Assembly: GCF_000182925.2 (NCBI RefSeq) | Contig: NC_026501.1 | Location: 3,410,001-3,474,000 of the forward strand | Direction: 5' to 3' | DNA length: 64,000 bases | Source: Neurospora crassa OR74A | Taxonomy: Eukaryota; Ascomycota; Sordariomycetes; Sordariales; Sordariaceae | Shown here: positions 38,701 through 49,334 of the stretch, one piece after another | Position numbering within the stretch: the first letter of the stretch is position 1 | Layout of the letters: each line of letters opens with the position of its first letter | Position numbers and translations under genes: made by a program | The notes under the pieces: model-generated | Seen by the model: the letters and a program-made list of their open reading frames with translations, nothing else | Databases searched by the model: none | Told to the model about the DNA's origin: nothing

Positions 38701-39262
38701 ACTTCTCTCATCGTTCAAGCAGTACTTGGACATTGTGGTGCAGTGTACCCGCAAGACGGAAGTGCGTTCCTGGCGTACTCTGTTCGCCTATCTCCCTCCA
38801 CCTCAGGAGCTGTTTGAGGAGAGCTTGCAGCGTGGGAGCCTCAAGACTGCTGGCGGCTACTTACTCATCCTCCATACCTTTGACGAACTCGCAACAGCAA
38901 GCGAGCAGAGTGTGCGTCTCTTAAGCAGAGCAATGCGCGAGGGCGACTGGGAGCTATGCAAAGAGCTGGCGCGGTTTTTAGCAGCGCTCGATGAAACGGG
39001 GGACACGCTGCGTGAAGCAATGGAGCTGGCCAAGATGCGAGTGAAGCAGGAAAGTGAGCTGGAGGATGGCCATGGCAGCGTAGGCAGCGGGCTGGGCACA
39101 ATGCTTGGAGTTCCTCAGGGTGGTGGTGCTAACGGTGCTTCCAGCACTACCAGCTCATTGATTTCCAATACCAAGGGGATCATAGGTAGTGACTGGGATG
39201 CTGACAGGCGCACAATCAGCGACGCCGGCAGCGTTGTCAGTGCTAATCGGTACGAAGGTTAA
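35800..39262 (+). CDS. RIC1: RIC1, Golgi Ypt6/Rab6 exchange-factor subunit
   Basis: Exons 35800-36195, 36262-38439 and 38498-39262 give 1112 residues, all phase 0. Ric1 with Rgp1 forms the nucleotide exchange factor for Ypt6/Rab6 in retrograde transport to the Golgi. The N-terminus MYWPIGTPRIYA is characteristic of the family. It is followed by a Pro/Ser-rich insert, WD-like beta-propeller blades (ISLLVG-type strands, SPDGYCLFAGYEKGWATWS) and the C-terminal RIC1 helical domain that begins near THLFLPDILRFYLSNN across the second junction and includes RPIEALRLAQQYEHLEYFAHGLEILLH. The tail is Gly/Ser-rich. It is divergent from THOC3. Confidence 0.93.
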
Positions 39263-40313
39263 TGAAGTGGATGGAAATTGGAAAGCGGATAGTTGGTTGT
39301 AGGATTGTTGGATATCCATAGCCGTGGCGCTCACGATCCTACCAGAACGTCACTTTATGATGAAGCGGGGGTCTTGAGCTCTAGACACATGCTGTAGGGC
39401 AACACAGATGTTATAGAAGCCGGGATGTTTCAAGATAATCTAGAACAGCTATAATCACAGGCGACTGGCGTTCTTATCCCCCATTTTTATTTATTTATAT
39501 ATATTTTTTTTGGGTTTTCCGTCTCCAACAATATACCTGCTCAAAAATAAGGCACAAACTGTAGCACTGAACGTCATGACGCCCAATAGAATACCTACCT
39601 TAATGACAGAGTACATGCTTCCATCCCCAGTACCTGTGAACGTACAATTAAAGTCATACGCTGGGCCGTTGGGCTGACTGAAGGCCGACGAAAGGTACCC
39701 GCCCGCTACCTACCTACCTACCTAGGTAGGTACTTAGGTAGTCAGATGGTCGATTTTGCAGACCTGATAACCTACCTCTGTGTAGTGCCCTGGGTAGGTC
39801 GGGACTGCTGATAAACAGACTGCGATGAGCCAGGGGCGGGGGGGCACTGCAACCTGCCCTGCGGGGACCACTGCAACGGCGATGAACCCCCCACCAAAAA
39901 AAAAAGTCCCTTGTCATGGACTGTCAGCCTGTTTGGCTCCCGGTCTAGAGTCCAGACCCCCTCGCCTGCCCTGCCGTTGCCCTGCACCAGGGACGGCTTT
40001 GAACCCTCTTCCACCTGAACTCCCATCAAACCGTCGCAAAAAAGCATCACAATCCTCTCCAACGTCTTGTCGTCATTGTGCCTTGTGCCAGCTCAATCTC
40101 ATCCGACTCGGACCTCCCACTCCCCATCTACGGCCCGGCGCGCATTAGTTCGGCCCAACAAAAGGTTCAAACGCCGTACTTGACCCCGGCACCCGGGATT
40201 TTGGCCTCGTTGATGCGAAGCGCCAGCCGACGGTCGTTCGCGCCCACTTTCCTCCCACCACCACCTTCCTCCCTTCCTTTTATGCGCCGAGTATAGACGT
40301 GGTGTCGCCGGCC
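39263..40313. other. Intergenic, RIC1 3' side / CKB promoter
   Basis: No gene supported. The left part is AT-rich near 39481-39520; the imperfect palindrome at 39706-39742 lies in the middle; the right part is the CT-rich upstream region of the CK2 beta gene. Confidence 0.55.
39706..39742. repeat. Imperfect palindrome of TACCTA/TAGGTA units
   Basis: CTACC units lead into a central CCTAGG and the complementary TAGGTA units follow. The arms are about 18 bases with about two mismatches and no spacer, able to form a cruciform. Confidence 0.8.
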
Positions 40314-41336
40314 ATGGATGACTTTGTGAGCGAGTCTGAGAGCGACTATGCCAGCTATTGGCGCGACTGGGTATGCTTCTCTTGCAATTGTTGTTATTGT
40401 TTACTACAGTAAAGGTTCCCCAATCATGCTGACATTTGCGCGTCCGCCTGCAGTTTATTTCCTCGCGAGGCAATGAGTACTTTTGCGAAATTGACGAGGA
40501 CTACATCACTGATAGGTTCAATCTAACTGGTCTCAACACTGAGGTCCAGTACTACCAATATGCTCTCGATCTCATCACCGATGTCTTCGACCTCGACTGC
40601 GATGACGACATGCGGGAAACAATAGAGAAGTCTGCTAGGCACCTGTACGGTCTTGTCCATGCTCGATACATTGTCACAACGCGGGGTCTTCAAAAAATGG
40701 TCAGTAATCAACTCTCAGCATTCCATCTTCATCCAGCGTCTCCTCGTCTTCATCCGTGACTAACGCACTTCCCACCAACAGTTCGAAAAGTACAAAAAAG
40801 CCGACTTTGGCAAGTGCCCGCGCGTCATGTGTTCCTCGCACCCTCTGCTGCCCATGGGTCTCTCGGACGTGCCCAACTCCAAGCCGGTGAAGCTGTACTG
40901 CGCGCGTTGCGAGGATATTTACAACCCCAAGTCGTCGCGCCACGCCGCCATTGACGGCGCCTACTTCGGCACCTCGTTCCACAACATCTTCTTTCAGGTA
41001 TACCCGACCCTGGTGCCCGCCAAGAGCGTCGAGCGCTACATTCCGCGCTGCTACGGCTTCAAGGTGCACGCCGCTGCCGCTCTGGTGCGCTGGCAGAACA
41101 GCCAGCGGGACGAGATGCGTAGGCGGCTGAGGAAGCTCGAGGTCGAGAGCGGGTTCAAGGACGCCGAGGACGAGGCTGAGCTTGACGATGATGACGAGGA
41201 GGAGGAGGAGGAAGAGGAGGAAGAGGAGGAGCTGGCTGCTATGGATGAGGCTGAAGGTGCCCAACAGCAACATGCGGCGGCGGCGGCAGGTACAGCAACG
41301 GGAGGCGTTGCTGCCGGCGGTGAAGGCGTTCATTAG
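40314..41336 (+). CDS. CKB1: Casein kinase II regulatory subunit beta
   Basis: Exons 40314-40370, 40454-40699 and 40782-41336 give 285 residues to a TAG. CK2 beta dimerises and docks two catalytic subunits; it acts in nucleus and cytoplasm on many acidic-site substrates. Visible features: an acidic N-terminal segment with SESESDYASYW, the helical domain with CEIDEDYI and the DLDCDDDMRE acidic loop, and a zinc-binding set CPRVMC ... CARC that forms the dimer interface, then FGTSFHNIFFQVYP. The C-terminus is a long Glu/Asp run (GAG repeats, 41189-41232) and Ala repeats. After the TAG the same frame stays open for 84 more codons to a TGA at 41589-41591, so the true end may be 41591. A 99-nt intron at 41290-41388 would remove the TAG and give about 337 residues. 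Confidence 0.9.
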
Positions 41337-41591
41337 AAAGGGCCTGCTGCTACTGGTGGAGAAGCGGATGAAGAGTATTGGAATTCAGAAGCCACGATTG
41401 GAGCCGCCGACGAAGCTGACGATGAAGCTGAGCTACCAAACGAGCCAAACGAGCCGAACCATTGGTTGACACCTCTCATGTCTGCTGCTGCAAGGCTGCG
41501 ACGGAGTCTCAGGCTAGGGGAGGACTATGAAGAGCAGGCTGAAGTGGAGTTCGATGAGTGGATGGAACAGGCGAGGTACGGGATCTTTTGA

Positions 41592-42407
41592 CTTTTGAGG
41601 TGGTGGAATGCATATACCATACAGTATCGAGTAACAAAGTATGAGTACAGGTGCCTCTCTTCTCTTTGTTTTTTTGTTTCTATTCCCGCACCCCATAAGC
41701 CTCTACACAGCGGACGTCGGGATCGATGCGAATAAGGGAGAGAGAGCCATTGATAGAGTGTTTATGTTCTTTGGTCTAGCTATACGTCTTTTCGGTTCTT
41801 ACCAGACGATTTCTTCTCACCTTGCCGGCTTTGCTTCTCTTCGTCTGTGCTGAACTGCACCCTTCTCTGTTTCAAGCCTCCTAAAAACCAATCGTCAAAT
41901 CGACGGGAAGTTGAACTTAACGCTTGAAAGGCAGTCTCTTGGAGCGTGAAAATTCAAAACGACCAGACCATATATCCAAGCGTCTACTGAGGAAAGATTC
42001 ACAAGCGGTGTCATGCGGCAACACGAACCTTTCAAATACATGAACTGTTACCACAGCATAAACACGTTGATTAATGCCGAAGACCAGTGTGCTCAAACTT
42101 CCCTTGAAGAGTTACCAGGTAGATATGTGTACATATGGATAGGTTCCTCATTTCCCTATCTCAAAACGCCTCCTGAACATAAGAGAGACTGTACCAAAAC
42201 CCATGTTGGTGACATAAAACCATTTGTTGTTCCTCATATTTCCTCGTTTAGAGAAATAATCGCTTTTGTCATCAAGCCCACCCATCCGGGCCAAGTCCCT
42301 ACTTCCGGAAAATGCACCTTGACTCTTCTGATCCGACAATGCGTCGAAATTTGCCTTTCATATCTGATCGTCATTTACCCGTCTCTGTAAGCTGTGTCAA
42401 CCTGTTC
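41592..42407. other. Convergent intergenic region
   Basis: Between the CK2-beta 3' end and the lipid phosphatase 3' end. No supported gene or structured element seen. Confidence 0.5.
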
Positions 42408-44042
42408 TCATTGATCAACGTCAAGCGACGGTGGTTTCCTCCCCGTGATGATCCCACCGGGCTGGTCCGGTCCCACATTGCTTTCCAAACCGGTGCCATT
42501 GGCCCGTACCACGGGGTGCCCATAGCTGCTGCCGTGATCTAAAGAATCCGGACTCAGCGCCTCCTCCTCGTCTCCCGCGCGATAATACTCGCCGACGTTG
42601 TGATCAGTTGAGTAGCTGTAACTGCCGACACCTGCCCAGAACGCCTTGTCGCGACTGCGCGGACCCCAAGCCCACCCAGCACCTTGCGAAATGGGCAGAT
42701 GGTAGTAGCGGAACGAGAAGAAGGCACAGATCAAGCCGATGAGGTAGCCGAACAGGATGTCGAAGCCGTGGTGGCGGAAGTCGAACCAGCGCGAACTGGC
42801 GATAAAGATGGACGCGAACCACGGGATGATACAGATCAGCAGCAGGTAGAGCGGCGGCGCGGCAGCCTGAAGGCGTACGGCGGCCACGGCGCGCGTGTGT
42901 CGCGCAAGACGCTTCTCCTCGGCCGCGCCGATGCTGCCGCCCGTGTAGGTCCGTCCGCCCCCCGAGCTTGCGGGGCCCCGCGGGGCCATCTCGTACGATT
43001 CGGGCCCACCCATCGCGGACATGGCGGTGTTGTGGCGAGTCCGCGAGGGAAAGGCGGAGAAAGAGGCGGCATCGACATTCGTGCCGGAGGCGAGGAAGGG
43101 AATTGTGATGGCGAACTTGCTGGCGATGAAAAGTGAGAGATAGATGAGACCTGGTGGAATGTCAGTTAATCAGTAAATCATGTTCTCAACTACCAAGCAG
43201 TGTCTGCTTTAGGTAGGAACTGGTCGGTCCTCACCAGCTGCTGCGGAGCTGGAGTGACCGCTGGGGTAACTCCTGAACCCATCATCCAGCTTGGCCTTGT
43301 CTGGATTCATGCAGATATTTGCGCTGACCAGGTGCCCATTCATGCTGGTATTAGCATAACCTCCAACGATATACTTGGCGACATTGGCGAGATCGGGCTG
43401 GCATCTCGAAAGAAGATCCGGTCGCGGCTTTCCGTAAAGGTTCTTCATGCCATTCGTGATCAGCCAGGCTGACGCTATCGACAGAGCCAACCCCAGCCAG
43501 CCGATATGCAGTTCCCATAGCTTTCGCTTCCAAATCAAGGCCTTCGGCGTGCCCCGAGGTACGGTAGCGCCAGGGACGAATATCAGCGAGATGACGGCAA
43601 TGAAGAAGATGGGGGCGATCACGCTGATGCATGTTGCCAGCCAGACGGGCACAGTTTCCTTTACTGTAAAGGGGAATCTGGAGAGTTTGTACCTCTTAGC
43701 ATCACATCCATTGAATGGATCAAGCAGAAACTGTCAGGAAAAACTGTTTGATTTCACATACGAGATATTGGGATCGTAAAGTGAGAAAGGTCTCTTGTTT
43801 GGGGTTTTAGCCCCAAAAATATAGCCAATGACTCCGGCAACAGCAATAATGACCCAGTCAAAGACATACGAGACTACCACCACCCATCCTCCTCTCTTCC
43901 TCTTTAGCCCACCAGCTCGGGTGTGCCTGAGATTGTCCATCATCAGCGTCGTCGAAGTTGGTGGTGTATAGCCGGTATGCGATGGTGAAATCGAGCGAGC
44001 ATGTGCTGGAGGGATGAGGAGGTCTTCTGAATCGTCGGGCAT
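42408..44042 (-). CDS. PAP2-family lipid phosphate phosphatase (Dpp1/Lpp1-like)
   Basis: Exons 44042-43762, 43677-43235 and 43150-42408 give 488 residues; introns are 84 nt each. The three PAP2 motifs are complete: KNLYGKPRP, SYPSGH, and SR with H and D in SRWFDFRHHGFD. About six membrane segments are visible (VVSYVFDWVIIAVAGVIGYIF, then ATCISVIAPIFFIAVISLIF and others). Such enzymes remove phosphate from diacylglycerol pyrophosphate, phosphatidate and lysophosphatidate, with the active site on the lumenal or outer face. The N-terminal 60 residues and C-terminal 110 residues are hydrophilic. A Gly/Ser/Ala-rich insert sits between motif 2 and the last helices. For the first acceptor I chose CTCCAG (43678), which yields NISFPFTVKE; an upstream AAGAG is possible. 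Confidence 0.9.
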
Positions 44043-45817
44043 GAGGACCTAAGGAGAATCCGAGGGGTGGTCGGATGGGAGAGAGAACCTCGAGCAAAAA
44101 AGGGACGGCAAGATGAGAGATCGGAAGCGCAAGTTTGGGTCAGATTGCGTCCAGTCCGTTTAGCAGTCCGCCTGGTCGCGTTTGCCAGCCGGAAAGAGTA
44201 GCGTGGGTAGGTAATAGGAGGATGTTTCAATAGGCGCAAGCCGCAGCTGAATGTAAGGGTGAAGCGACAAGAGGTGTGACCAGGCTAATACAAACCTATG
44301 GGCTGCAGTGGTTGGGAACCGAGATGATATTTTGGGGAAACTAAGTACTAGTACCTAGCCTACAACCTAGCCGGACTAGCACAAAGATGTCGTGACGGGA
44401 GTACGCAGTATGTACGTGAAGCCGGAGACCTGGCGCGTGCATGTAATGAGTGTGCAGAGCACGGCAGAGGTTGAACAGTTCATTCTTGTATCGAACCTGT
44501 CGGTCTGACAGAAAATGAGTTTCACCCAGCGATCAGCGTCCACGATTTCCTACCCAAGACGTCTAAGCCTCTTTCTAAGACCGCACGTGTAACGCTAACA
44601 TAGATTCCCCATGCCTGTTTCTGCACTAGGTACACTACATACATTTTTGCTTGGTCCCCGCAGTCCGCACTCCTCCCATCTGCTTGAAGTCAGTTGACAG
44701 GTCGACAATAAGTACTCCCAGCGGCGATGCAGTGAGTCCCGTAACGGCGGCTCAGAAAGAATGAGAACAGTTATAACCAAGTTTAAATGAAGCGAAGAGA
44801 AGAAAACCAATGTGAAAACGAGATTATCGAGGGTGAACGAGTTATTCGGTCAAGAGCGGATGGGAAACAAGAGAATGGCAGCTTCCTCGGTGGCATGCCG
44901 GTTGAGGTTACAACCGAAACCAACGATCTTGTAACAACCTGGAAATCTAGATCATTCAGGGGGGTGGTTTAGGCAGTGGCCCCTAGCCAAGTGGAACCCC
45001 AGTCCCGCGTACCTCTAACGCTACCCGACATGGATGAGGTATGTATGGGGGCAACCATAGGTACCTACCTACTCCCCAGCTTTTCCATGTTAGTGCATCT
45101 TAACTCATTTAGTGTAGGGTGAGAAGCACCGCAGAGAAGTACGATGTACCCTAGGTACCTAGGTATATATTTATTGTGCCGACCTGTCGGGGTCGTGAGG
45201 TACCAGACATGGTGGCGCACTCAGTTTTCCTTACTAGTTAATGTACAACTACCGATTCCATCGATCCCATTCAATCTCCAGAAGTACAAAGGGGACTGCC
45301 CTGAACGAGCGAAACGTTGTGAAATAGTATGTACACTAAAAGAATGGCGTAAACCTTAAACTCTGCCCAAACCACCGAAGAGACGCTTCAAATAGTGTAC
45401 TCATCACCCCCGTTGATCTTGTGGTATACCTCTATGGAGATGAGACTATGCTTGCCTTTTGTCGACCCTCGTTCCTTCATGGCGTTGTATGTATGGCCGA
45501 ATTGCGGGCGCATACCGAGACGCTGTCGTGATATGCCCTTACACAGTCAACCACTGTAAAGATACCACCGCTGGAATGCATATAAATCTCGCTGCGCTCA
45601 GGTCTACCCACGCGGCTATTTACGCCCCTATTTTTTTTTTTTTTTCAGGATGGCGTTCACAGAACCGGTAGCAGATCTGAAAGGGCGAAGGGGGACGGCA
45701 TTGTTATTCTGCTCCTTGCAGAAGAGATGAACGCAAAATGTGATTGGACAACTCGACCGACTCCAATGACCAAACGCCTTCAGTTTCTTTCATTGTAGTC
45801 TGTTGTCTATAATCAAC

Positions 45818-45872
<55 letters not shown>

Positions 45873-46285
45873 AAAAAAAAATTTTTTAATTTTTTTAGGA
45901 AAATTAAACAAATTTTATAAGTAAATAAATCAATAAAAAATTTGTTAAGTTGGGGTCGGTATATGACAACGGAGTCTAACAAACCCCATGTGTAGTCTTT
46001 GGTACATTCCTGAAGTCGTATGCCGATTTATAGGCACAGTCACGGCCTTGGCCGGGCCCTGAACCACATCGCCGTAGAGTTGCTCAGTTGAAAGTGGAAA
46101 ACAAAGACAAACACGGCAGATCTCCAACAGACGATGTTATTGGGCCCAATACCCACACATGGCATCCTTCCGGTGATATACTGAGCCCTCGAACTGCCGG
46201 CCTGCGAGCAAATGAATAAGTTTCACTACATATTGTACAAGATGGTGGGTATATAGCCCAAGTTGAGCACAGTGGGTTATTTTAT
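44043..46285. other. Intergenic, lipid phosphatase promoter / uL2m 3' side
   Basis: No gene supported. TACCTA motif clusters lie at about 45057-45075 and 45147-45165. An AT-rich block with an A50 run lies at 45820-45945. Confidence 0.5.
45820..45945. repeat. A50 run followed by AT-rich block
   Basis: 50 consecutive A (45820-45869), then GGG, a further A/T run and about 70 bases of nearly pure A and T. Both flanks have ordinary composition, so the boundary is sharp. Confidence 0.8.
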
Positions 46286-47563
46286 TCATGTAGTCTTCTT
46301 GTTCCTCCGGACTCCCATGTTGCGGACCCGGGGGGTAACCACCCACTTGTTGACGTTGGACTTTCTGCGAGTCTTGTAACCACCTTTGGCCTACAGAAAA
46401 AGAGGGTAAGGCGTCTGTTCAGAGGAAGGAAGGAAATAAAGGGGCATGACTTACAGGTGTACCCCAAGGAGAAACAGGGTGCCTATTACCCTTCGACTTA
46501 CCACGACCACCACCGTGAGGATGGTCATCTACCAGGCCGTTAGTTGGTTTTGCTCGCTTGACAAACGGATTGTTCTGGGAGTCTACTCACTTGCGTTCAT
46601 CGCCAAACCTCTCACAGTAGGCCTAATGTTGAGCCAACGGCTTCTACCGGCCTTGCCCAGTTGTCTGTAGTGATGCATAATGTTGCTGGCAATACCAACG
46701 GTGGCGCAAGCGTCCTTGCTGACCCTTCTGATTTCTCCGCTCTGCAGTCTTACGTTGACGAACTTGCCCGTCATAACCTTTGTACCATCCTCACGGGTCT
46801 CCTCCTCTTTGGAAATAATGGTTGCATATGTTCCGGCACTGCGGCAGAAAACAGCCTTGCCATCCGGACGGGAGCCAACGCAATAGATCTGGGTTCCAAC
46901 CGGAATCATGGACACAGGCAAGCAGTTGCCTCTCCAGCATGTCCTCGCAGCCAGAATACCAGGATCAACGACACCACCCATAGAATCGAGCAGGTCCTGG
47001 GGAAGACCGGACCGGTAGCTCTGCACAACGTCTCCAGCCCTCATACCATCCGCCGCAACAATATAGCTCTTCCTCCCTGTGGCCTCTTCCTTCACCAGCG
47101 CAATGTGCGCGCTGCGACCGGGATCGTACTCAATGCGCAGGACTGTGTGCGGACCGGGGATCCATCGTTCAAAGTCGACCATGCGGATTCTTCGCTTGTG
47201 ACCACCACCGCGATGTCTGACGGTGACGCGACCACTGTGATTACGGCCACCCTTAGATTGACCCTTCTTGGGAAAGGTAAGAGGAAGATACGGCCGGCCC
47301 TTCCACAGGTGGTCGTTGATCGGGCGCTTCAAGTGACGGATACCGGGCGTGTGCGGCTTGTAGGTTCTCATCATGCCGGCGTCCCGGACGTAGGGAGTGA
47401 CGATCTTGGCTTTGGCATCTTTGCTGGTGTTGCTGGTGCTGGTGCTGCTTGCTGATTGTGTGGCGGCCTTGGTGGCATAGCATCTGGCGACGGTGCGGCC
47501 CAGCACGGTTTGGGCAAAGGAAGCTGTCCCCGCAAGGAGGGGTCGGAATTGAGGCTGCAGCAT
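46286..47563 (-). CDS. RML2: Mitochondrial 54S ribosomal protein uL2m
   Basis: Exons 47563-46591, 46528-46455 and 46390-46286 give 383 residues; introns 46529-46590 and 46391-46454 have GTGAGT and GTAAGT donors. uL2 is a core large-subunit protein at the peptidyl-transferase centre. Diagnostic blocks: [37 protein letters not shown], and near the C-terminus [14 protein letters not shown] ... VSPWG, which spans the last two junctions. The conserved His in HPHGGG, known to matter for activity in uL2, is present. The chosen start [16 protein letters not shown] looks like a mitochondrial presequence; an in-frame ATG at 47755 would add 64 residues. The gene is divergent from the cyclin. Confidence 0.94.
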
Positions 47564-49334
47564 GGCTGCTCGATCGCTGTCGGATATCCCAAGCTCCTGG
47601 CGGTGAGCTCTGGGGAGGTGAGGGTGCTGGAGGGGACAGTTGCTGCGATTTCCAGCAACCGGAATGCGACGTCCTCGCAGGCTGCTCGTCGAGGTTCTCG
47701 TCGCCGGCTTGTCGTCGATAACTGCTTGTGGAAAATTGCTCGGCTGATGCGCCAATCACAGCCGTGCATTGGTTTGCGATCCCTGACGATTGTGGCTGCT
47801 AATAGTGTGGCTTGTGTGGTGCAGCCACTGCCCTTTGGTGAAGAGCCTTGTTTCTTTCCAGGGGACAAGTGCTGCAAACAGCGCTCCAAAACGCGGGCGC
47901 GGGAGGAAGGCACCAAGTCATCACCGCGTGAAGGTGCAGTGCGGCGCGGGGAAAGAGCGTGCATCGTGCTCCATTCCTGCCCGCCCAAGGTTCCAGTCGC
48001 GTCTGACCCAGGATAGGTAAGGTACCTTAGTGTTGACAGCTGCTGGACACGCGCAGCCTGTTGGACAGTTTAAACCAATCAGAAGCTGATTTGACCGAAT
48101 TGCCCTGCGGTTGCCAGTGTTGCCCTGACGGCGGGCGGATGACAGCAAGGGAGGGACGTGGCCTGTGGTGGCCTTGCCGCCTTCAGTTCCTTCACTGCGT
48201 GTTTGAGGTGCGACCCTTCTTTGTCCCTTCTGCTTGCAGTGCTCCATAACAGCGCCCGGCCCAAGTACAATTTCCTGGCCGCTTTCTCGACTCCGGATTC
48301 TGCAACTCGACACTCACCATCCGACTAACAACCATTTCCCTGGACGCACGACAATCGACTTTCAGCTACAGCAACAACAGCAACTTTCGACTCCGGCCAT
48401 TGAAGCCTGCATTTCTTCGGCAGTACAACCTTTTCGACTTGCTTATTCGACAACGGCATCCTCATCATTCGACAACTTAGCAAGGCAGGGAACAGCAAGA
48501 CGTGCGTCTGACAGAAGCCCATATTGCACGGCGCGTCATCACTTGTTGTGGTAATTTTGTTCCCTTTCCGGTGTCTTGGACTTCAAAGCTTCAAAGCCTC
48601 GCTGCACTAGTGACCTCGAAGGGCACTAGAGGTACTTTGCCCCAGTCCCAGCACGTCCGATCCGGTACCTGGGTGGGTGTCCACACGCCCGCTCCGTCCA
48701 CTGGCACTCCAGCCCCATCCACTGGGCTGCACTGGCACTGGCACCTCCACCAAGACCTCGCAAAAACAAGACTCCCATTCTTCTCTGCCTCGTAAACATC
48801 ATACCTCCCTTTCCCGTCCGCCAACTAGCATTCCCACTCCGCATCACCTGGACTCGCAAGGCCTTGCCATCACGACGGCAACCCTTGGCCTCGATCAGTC
48901 AATCTTTCCGGACGTCGCCATTGCGTGCTTTGCCCCGACCGTCGTCACCAATTGGGCAACATTCCCGATCAACAACAGCACATCCTTCACGGTCTCAGCC
49001 AACCTTCTGTTGCGGGACCCAGGGTTGATCTCCGGCTTCAACAACGTGCCGACAGCGACATCACTGCCGACCGCCGGTGTTCATTCTTCCCGACATCTTT
49101 GGGCTCTGTAGTCGGTGCGTCTAGTCTCATTGACTGTCCGTGTTCACAATTCCCTCGTCGTTCGCTCGTCGTTCGCGTCAACCCTCCCTCCGTGACAGGG
49201 ATCGGTCTTTCAATAAGAACCAGTCTCTCCACCTCGAACTTCGCCAAAAACGAAACATCCAAATAGCTAGCTGACCTCCCCGTCAGTAGACACATTTCAC
49301 ATCAATTTCTGTGCCAGCATAGGTTTAGGCGAGA
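47564..49334. promoter_or_regulatory. Shared divergent region uL2m / B-type cyclin
   Basis: 1.77 kb between two start codons facing away. It contains an imperfect repeat of CACTGGCACTCC/CCATCCACTGG units at 48700-48755. No gene inside is supported; a long cyclin 5' UTR is likely. Confidence 0.5.

Noticed and set aside
44470-44510. Possible tRNA T-arm around TATCGAACCTG
   Set aside because: Stem bases do not pair; no cloverleaf found.
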